A DNA stretch of 64,000 nt, taken from Pyrenochaeta sp. MPI-SDFR-AT-0127 (lineage: Eukaryota; Ascomycota; Dothideomycetes; Pleosporales; Cucurbitariaceae). The position numbers were made by a program, and so were the translations under genes. The stretch covers positions 62,001-126,000 of the forward strand of contig JAGTJM010000055.1 in NCBI GenBank assembly GCA_020747015.1, written 5' to 3'. Under the pieces are notes generated by a model that saw nothing but the letters and a program-made list of their open reading frames with translations, was not told where the DNA came from and made no database searches. Below are positions 57,770 through 64,000 of the stretch, piece after piece (within the stretch, counting starts at the first letter, position 1; each line of letters begins with the position of its first letter).

Positions 57770-60529
57770 ATGGCGTCCCGATTCTTTGCCGCCAGCGACA
57801 GCTCCTCGGACGAGTCCAGCGAGGAGGAGCTCTACTCCAACGACGAGGAGTCTGAGCAGGAAGACTCTGAGAATGATTCGGACGAGGATGACTCGGACGA
57901 CTCCGACTCGTCCTCGGGCTCTGAGACGGGCGCCAACCGCTTCTTGAAGGACGCTGAAAGCGACAGCGAGAGCGAGGACGAAGACGCGAACAAGGTGCTC
58001 AAGAGCGCCAAAGACAAGCGCTTCGACGAGCTGGAGGCTACGATAAGGCAGATTGAGAATGCGCAGAAGATTAACGACTGGGCCGTCATTTCAGACCGTA
58101 CGTCTTTCGCTTCGAAAACTTCCCAGGACATGGTATCTACAGTTAGTGGGGGGCCATATTAAACAATGCTAACACAAAGGATTGCAGAGTTCGACAAGTT
58201 GAACCGCCAAGTCCCTACGCTGATCAAGCAGAATGACGGCAAGGTGCCCAAGCTGTACATTCAGGCCATCGCCGACCTCGAGACGATCGTGCTTGAGACA
58301 CACGAGAAGCAGAAAGTCACGCCCAAGAAGATGAACGCCGTCAACACCCGTGGGTTCAACGCCGTTCGCCAGAAGGTCAAGAAGCACAACCGCGACTACC
58401 AAAAGGACATTGACTTGTACAGGGAGAACAAGGACGACTTCATGCGTGAGGTTGAGGAAGTTGAGGTGGCGCCCAAGGAGAAGAAGAAGAAGTCCAAGAT
58501 CCCTCAACTCGGCACCGAGATTGTCGACGAAGCAACCGAAGATGGCTTCATCACTGTTGGTGCTGGTGGCAAGGCCGTTCTGTACACAGCTGAGGGCATC
58601 CTCAAGCATTTGCGGTCAATTGTCGAGCAGCGTGGACGCAAGAACTCAGATAAGCTGGAGCATATCCGGACACTGGAGAGGTTATACGATGTTGCCATCA
58701 ACGATTACCAGAAAATTCGCGTTCTTCTGACCCTCATCTCGACACGCTTCGATTTGACATCGGGAACTGCCAGCCACATGCACCAGGACCAATGGAAGCT
58801 GTGAGTGATCCGCAAGATACTATTATTACAGTGTACTAACCATGATTAGTGCCGACCAAGAGTTCGGCAAGCTCCTCGAAATCCTGGAGAACACCAAAGA
58901 TATTGTCGTCGTTGAGAATGCCGAGGAGTGGGAAGACGACGAGAAGTTGCCTACCATCACACCAGGCGAGATCTTCCGCATTCCCGGCAGCGTCGTCTCT
59001 TACGTCGAGAGGCTCGATGACGAACTCACCCGCTCGCTCCAGCACATCGACCCTCATACCGCAGAATACGTCGAGCGTTTGACCGACGAGGCTCTACTGT
59101 ACGCTCAGCTTGTGCGCACTCTAATTTACGTTGAGAGCCAGAAGAAGAATGTCGCCCTGGATCTCCCACAAGAGCCTCTGAATCGAATTGTCATGCGGAG
59201 ACTGGAGCACGTCTACTTCAAGGTAAGCGCTGTAGTTCCGCACAATGATTTGTACTATACTGACAACAATAGCCTTCGCAAGTCATTACCATCCTCGAGA
59301 GCAACGTTTGGAAGGCGATTCCCGAGAGCCTCGACTCTGAAATCACTCCTCGTGCCATCTCCAACGACACCGCCTCTCTTGTTCAGACGCTCTGCACATA
59401 TTTGTTCCGGAACAGCGAGGGCATCATCCGTGCTAGGGCGATGCTGTGCCAAATCTACTTTTTGTCTCTGCACGACCAGTACTACAAGGCTCGCGACATG
59501 ATGCTCATGTCTCACTTGCAAGAGACGATCAGCAATTTTGATGTCAACACCCAGATCCTTTTCAATCGTGCTCTTGTACAAGTCGGTCTTTGTGCTTTCC
59601 GTGCAGGCCTTGTCTATGAGGCCCAGACTTCGCTGCAAGAGATTTGCGGCAGCAACAGGCAAAAGGAGCTCCTCGCACAGGGTCTGCAAATGCAGCGCTA
59701 TTCACAAATTTCGCCCGAGCAGGAGCGTCTTGAGCGTCAACGACAACTTCCATTCCACATGCACATCAACCTTGAGCTGCTCGAGTGTGTCTACTTGACA
59801 TGCTCCATGTTGCTCGAGATCCCACTCCTCGCACAGCTCGGCTCGTCACCCGACCTTAGGAAGCGGGTGATTAGCAAGACCTACCGCCGTCTCTTAGAGT
59901 ACCATGAGCGACAGATCTTCACCGGCCCACCTGAGAACACCCGTGACCACGTTATGCAGGCATCGAAAGCCCTGTCGGCCGGCGAGTGGAAGAAGGCTGC
60001 TGAGTTCATCAACTCGATCAAGATCTGGGAACTCATGGCCAACTCAGAGCAGATCAAGGAGATGCTATCTGCACAGATCCAAGAGGAGGGTCTCCGAACA
60101 TACCTCTTCACATACGCCCCATACTACGACACACTCGCAATCGCCACTATAGCGAGCATGTTCGAGCTCTCAGAGCGAAAGGTGTCAGCCGTCGTGTCGA
60201 AGATGATCTCACATGAAGAACTCGCCGCTGCCCTTGACCAGGTCAACTCGGTCATCATCTTCAGGAAGGGCGTTGAGCTTTCAAGACTTCAGACCCTCGC
60301 ACTCAGCTTGTCAGACAAGGCATCAGGCCTCATCGAGTCAAACGAGAAGACACTTGAGCAACGGACACAAGGCACAGCCCACGCTTTCGAGAGGCAAGGA
60401 GGCCGCGGAGGACGCGGCGGACGCGGCGGTGGACGTGGCGGCGGCGGAAGGGGTGGCGGTGGTGGACCACGTGGAGGACGGAATCAGCAATTCACAGGCG
60501 GTGCTCTGGGACGGGCTATCCAGGCTTAG
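57770..60529 (+). CDS. NIP1: Eukaryotic translation initiation factor 3 subunit C (eIF3c/NIP1)
   Basis: Four exons (57770-58097, 58188-58800, 58850-59222, 59273-60529) give 856 aa. eIF3c is a core subunit of eIF3 and helps assemble the 43S pre-initiation complex through eIF1 and eIF5. Residues 8 to about 70 form the acidic Ser/Asp/Glu N-terminus (SSDESSEEE), then KRFDELEATIRQIENAQK and DKLNRQVPTLIKQ, both typical of the family. The C-terminal half holds the PCI domain (about 640-770) with IKIWELMANSEQIKEML and TYLFTYAPYYDTLAIATIASMFEL. The tail is an RGG-box run, GGRGGRGGRGGGRGG (about 808-835). The start is in a Kozak-like context (caaccATGG). It is a housekeeping gene and a good anchor for synteny. 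Confidence 0.95.
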
Positions 60530-61686
60530 ACGTAGTGTCACGTTTTGTTTATGGCTGGTCCTCGGATTATTAGAGATGAAAGTAAGTGTAGGGTCATGGC
60601 CGGCGAATATGGGGTCTGACATGGGACCACTTTTCGGTCTCGTGATAATGCAATGATTTCGATCCAAAGACATGAGTAGATGCGCAATGCATGAATGGAA
60701 AAGTACATCTTCATCAGTGTTCCTTGTGCTTAACCTCATCTAACATCCATAACATGTCATTTCACCCAGCCTCTTCCCCACTGTGAATGTAGATATAAAC
60801 ACGCAAATACCCCGTGTCTGCACAGATATAAAATTCTCCCATGCGCAATCAAAACTTCCTCACATACATTGAAAACCGTTTTCGTATATTGAAAGTATTC
60901 CCTCTATCCGTTGAAACCCCCTTCTTTATATAAAGAAGCCCACATTTTTGGAGTCCGTGAAATTTCATAGTAGCCTAGCACTCGGGTCAAAAGAAGTCCT
61001 TCTTAGGGTAACATTTGAGATTGAAAAACTTTTCCTTACGGATTGAAAAACTTCCTTGTCTAGTGAAACCCTTCCGTACATACGATGAAGACTTCTCTCA
61101 TGCAACGATAAAACCCTCCCCCGTGAACGAAAAAGAAAGAAACTTTTTCATATACTAGAAATGTCACTTGAATGTTCAGAAACTTCCATATATATTTTTG
61201 AAAACTTCCTCGCATTCAACACAACCCCATATTTCCTTCCACATGTGAAGGGAAAACATTTCATTTGTGTTATCTGCTTCACACCCCGTGCGAAGAAAAT
61301 TTCCGGGTGAGAGTTTGGCATGTTGGGGTATTCCTTGATGGAATTCGGTGCTTGTGGTTATATGGCTGTCGTATTTGATTCGTAAAAACATATAACTTAT
61401 GTACAAAGAGAGGTAAAGAGTACATTGGAGTGAGAGTGTGCTATGTTGGATTTTAATTAAGAAATTAACTAATGTACAGTGGTATCTTTAAGAGCAAAGA
61501 CGCTTCATCGTCATCATAACATTCTGTCCATGAAGCATGGATCTCCCGGAAACACTGCTCAAATACTTTTCCAAAGTACTCGATAAAGAGCAAAAGAAAA
61601 GCACTTCTGTCTGTTCCTGTCCTCGAAATTTATGTTCTTCATGCATGTGAAAATCATTCCACAAGAGACTGGCTTCAAGAAGTAGC
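60530..61686. other. Convergent intergenic region with a degenerate tandem repeat
   Basis: Between the 3' ends of eIF3c (plus) and the PAP2 gene (minus). Apart from the repeat at 60849-61210, it holds the two gene terminators and AT-rich DNA. No gene supported. Confidence 0.5.
60849..61210. repeat. Degenerate 21-22-nt tandem repeat
   Basis: Copies of a unit like ttgaaaacttcc plus about 9-10 less conserved bases. The tgaaa cores start near 60870, 60890 and 60912, then 61022, 61044, 61064, 61086, about 61108 and 61124, and again at about 61178 and 61199. Spacing is 20-22 bases in most steps. An interruption lies at about 60940-61020. This looks like an old, mutated minisatellite. Confidence 0.6.
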
Positions 61687-63107
61687 TTAAACCATCTGCT
61701 CACCATGCATGTTTGCACCAACAGGTTTTCTCGACACACGGCTACCCGCAGTGCCCATGTCTCCCGAAACCCGGTTGTGTTGGCCACTTCCAAGACCATG
61801 ACCATTCCCAATATCAGGACCATGACCATGACCATGGCCGTGAGCAGGGCCTTCAGGCTGCGGCATCATCGTTCCCCTCGGCCCATTTGCAGCATCAAAT
61901 GGCGCGCCGCCCCAGCTACTTCCTTCATGCGTGCCCCAGCCAGCCTTGCGCGTGAAGATAGCATCGTGAAAGCCGTCAAAGGAGCTGGGACCGGCGCCGT
62001 AGACGAACGGTGCATGGCGGAGCAGCGGAATGTGGTTGAAGCGAAAATCCCAGACTGAAGCGTACACCATGCGAAAAGAGCTGAATGCCATTGCGGTACC
62101 AATCAATCCTCCTACTATAATGTCTCCAACGTGGTGGAATTTATCGATCGTTAGAGCTCCAGCGATGAGGCATGCTCCTAGAAGTGGAGCATAGAGAGCA
62201 ATGAGCTTCCACATGGCCGGGTGGTAATTGGAAAATACCTTGAGCTTGGCGTTGAGGTAGAGATATAGGAAAACGAAGCCAGCGAACGCAGCTGTAGAAT
62301 GACCAGACGGCATAGATTCAAGGCTGTCGTTGATTTCCTTCTTATCACCCGTGCAAATGCTGCGGTCAAACATGATCTGGCGGTAACCGTTGCCTACATT
62401 GCCGTTGGTACCAGTCTCAACGCCATTGTCATTTCCACCGAAACCAAGACCCTCTGGAATGACTGGCTTGCAGACTGCGAGGAAGTGGGGACGGAAACCT
62501 GATGGTAGCGTTAGCAATAGGCACAGTGGAAGTAAACATAAAATGATGTGACATACCTCCAATGAGCCACTTGATGAAGACTTGGAAGACAGCAGCCGAA
62601 ATCAGCGAGTAGAGTAATCCTATCGTAGCATTGTTGAGATCCCAGAAACTGCGTGCTCGGATCTGAACAATGAGGAAGACGAGGAAAGGAATAAAGAAAG
62701 CCATCAGCGCGGCAGCCCATATGGGCACGATTTCTCGGCGCAGCGGATAAGCATATTCCGGATATACAATCTCTCCATCTTGAAAAATGACTGTTGACTC
62801 GTTAGATGGGTGTTCACTATGAAATGTTGGAGGGAGACATACCAGGGAAACTGCGACTTGGCGCCGGATCAGCGAAATAAACTCCCAAACCAATAGCACC
62901 CATGATGGCCATGGTAATGATGTCCAATGCAGTGGCCTTGATCCATTGTCCAAAGGTCGGTCTGGTGTTCCAGCTCGCCGGCCCGGTATGTGTACCTCTG
63001 TGTTGTTTGCGTCCAAAGATGCCTGGCTTCTTCTCGTGAGTATGAGTGCCAGTTGCTGCAGTGGTGTCCGCCGCAGCAGGCGTGTTGCGCTTGTTGAAGA
63101 ACCCCAT
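61687..63107 (-). CDS. PAP2-superfamily lipid phosphate phosphatase (membrane)
   Basis: Three exons (63107-62843, 62790-62557, 62498-61687) give 436 aa, longer than yeast Dpp1/Lpp1. The N-terminus (about 1-55) is hydrophilic. Transmembrane segments include IITMAIMGAIGLGVYF, WAAALMAFFIPFLVFLIVQI and GLLYSLISAAVFQVFI. The phosphatase motifs are KWLIGGFRP (motif 1, KX6RP), SMPSGHSTAAF (motif 2, about 228) and, in motif 3, TIDKFHHVGD. Motif 3 keeps the His and Asp, but the usual Ser-Arg before it is read as Ala-Leu. The C-terminal tail (about 385-436) is Gly/His-rich. Fungal members dephosphorylate phosphatidate, diacylglycerol pyrophosphate or related lipids in ER, Golgi or vacuole membranes. 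The changed motif 3 makes the exact substrate uncertain. The gene converges with eIF3c. Confidence 0.88.
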
Positions 63108-64000
63108 GGTGAGGTAACGGGGTGCTGTCAAGTGTGTTGTGTGCAGAGGCTGAAGGTATACAGTGCAGGACGTTTGAATGACGTAGCAGTTGCTGTGAAA
63201 TTGACTGGCTGAGAAGGAAGGAGCAAAACAGCGCGGTGCGGAGGGAGCAACAAGCAACCGCTCAGCCGATTTTACCGACTGGAGAGAGATTCAAGAAAGG
63301 CGAGAGGAGAGCCTGGATTCTACTGAGGAGAAAGCGGCCACGATACTCTACCTACCCTATATAGCCCTCCTGCGCACAATGCAATCTCCTCACCTCCCCT
63401 CGTCACACGGCCATATGTGTTTAGACTTACATCATCCCTCGCATGATGGCCGTTGAATAACCTTTTCTGCGCGCCACAAGCAGGCTCAGATCCCTGCTCT
63501 GAGCCACTGACACGCTCAATCAGGACCGGTGATGAGGTGGTAAGTGGGTTAGAAAGACTATCATGCCCCGTTTGGGCAGACTGATACACTAAATCTTGGA
63601 AGTTGGCAAAAGCTTGGGTGTGGGTAGCGAAGCTTATTTGGCGCTCTTTGCCGTGGAACGTGTGGCTGATGATGGCATAGCGGCATTGCGGTGCCGAGTA
63701 GATTGTTAATTTTCTGCACATGGGAAAGTTTCAGATTGCGTGGTCTGCGAGGTGGAGATGGGCGGGCGCTGCGATCGAGATTGTGATGTTGGGGTGACGT
63801 CAGGCTAAACAATACTTTGATCACGATCGCGCACACGAACACAAGCATTACATCTTCGATGCTGTTCTCAAGAATCCTGAAATTTGATGAGCAACTCGAA
63901 AACAATAACATTGTGCTCTGAGACATTCCTCTACACGCGTAGATTCTAGAACAATAGTCGTCGTAGCTTTCTCACATCAATCACTGAACAGGAAGGCCAC
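63108..64000. other. Promoter of the PAP2 gene and window edge
   Basis: No certain gene. A CTATATAG palindrome at 63357-63364 could be a TATA element for the PAP2 gene, 250 bases from its start. A minus-strand frame of 133 codons (63721-63320, starting MCRKLTIYSAPQCRY) overlaps that element and has no domain; I give it about 0.2 as a real gene. Confidence 0.4.

Noticed and set aside
60849..61210. CRISPR-like array
   Set aside because: Repeats are degenerate, unit length is only 21-22 bases without unique spacers, and the genome is eukaryotic.
1..64000. tRNA or rRNA genes
   Set aside because: I looked for GGTTCGA-type T-arm signatures with matching acceptor stems in the gaps and found none; a covariance-model scan would be decisive.

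Overview
The window is nuclear DNA of a filamentous ascomycete (Pezizomycotina). Genes carry short GT-AG introns (mostly about 45-60 nt), and the protein set is typical: a ferricrocin-type siderophore synthetase, a CFEM GPI protein, a YAK1/DYRK kinase, eIF3c and a PAP2 phosphatase. The four-adenylation-domain synthetase fits what I know of the Dothideomycete NPS2 type, but the class assignment is inference. All exon joins below were made by eye from splice sites and reading phase.

Layout. 0.2-3.2 kb: a protein-kinase/von Willebrand A fusion gene. 3.9-4.8 kb: an atypical short-chain dehydrogenase. 6.3-7.4 kb: a GCIP/cyclin-D1-binding-like protein. 7.6-8.4 kb: a CFEM cell-surface protein. 11.1-14.8 kb: a large disordered protein of unknown function. 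14.8-23.7 kb: a gene-poor stretch. 23.7-24.3 kb: a small secreted, Kex2-processed protein. 25.5-26.0 kb: a decayed membrane-protein relic. 26.4-52.7 kb: a siderophore locus. 53.9-56.9 kb: YAK1-like kinase. 57.8-60.5 kb: eIF3c, followed by a degenerate 21-22-nt tandem repeat. 61.7-63.1 kb: a PAP2-family membrane phosphatase.

The centrepiece is the siderophore locus: a 16-kb ferricrocin-type NRPS gene (minus strand), a divergently transcribed full-length ABCB transporter, and an L-ornithine N5-monooxygenase (SidA). SidA makes N5-hydroxyornithine, an acyltransferase not found in this window would acylate it, the NRPS joins hydroxamates with small amino acids into a cyclic ferrichrome-type peptide, and the ABC protein probably moves the product or a precursor across a membrane. 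Four exact copies of ATCWGATAA, the site bound by iron-responsive GATA repressors (SreA/Sre1/Urbs1 family), lie in the cluster: three in the NRPS-ABC shared promoter and one upstream of sidA. I found no copy elsewhere on reading. This predicts iron-repressed control of all three genes.
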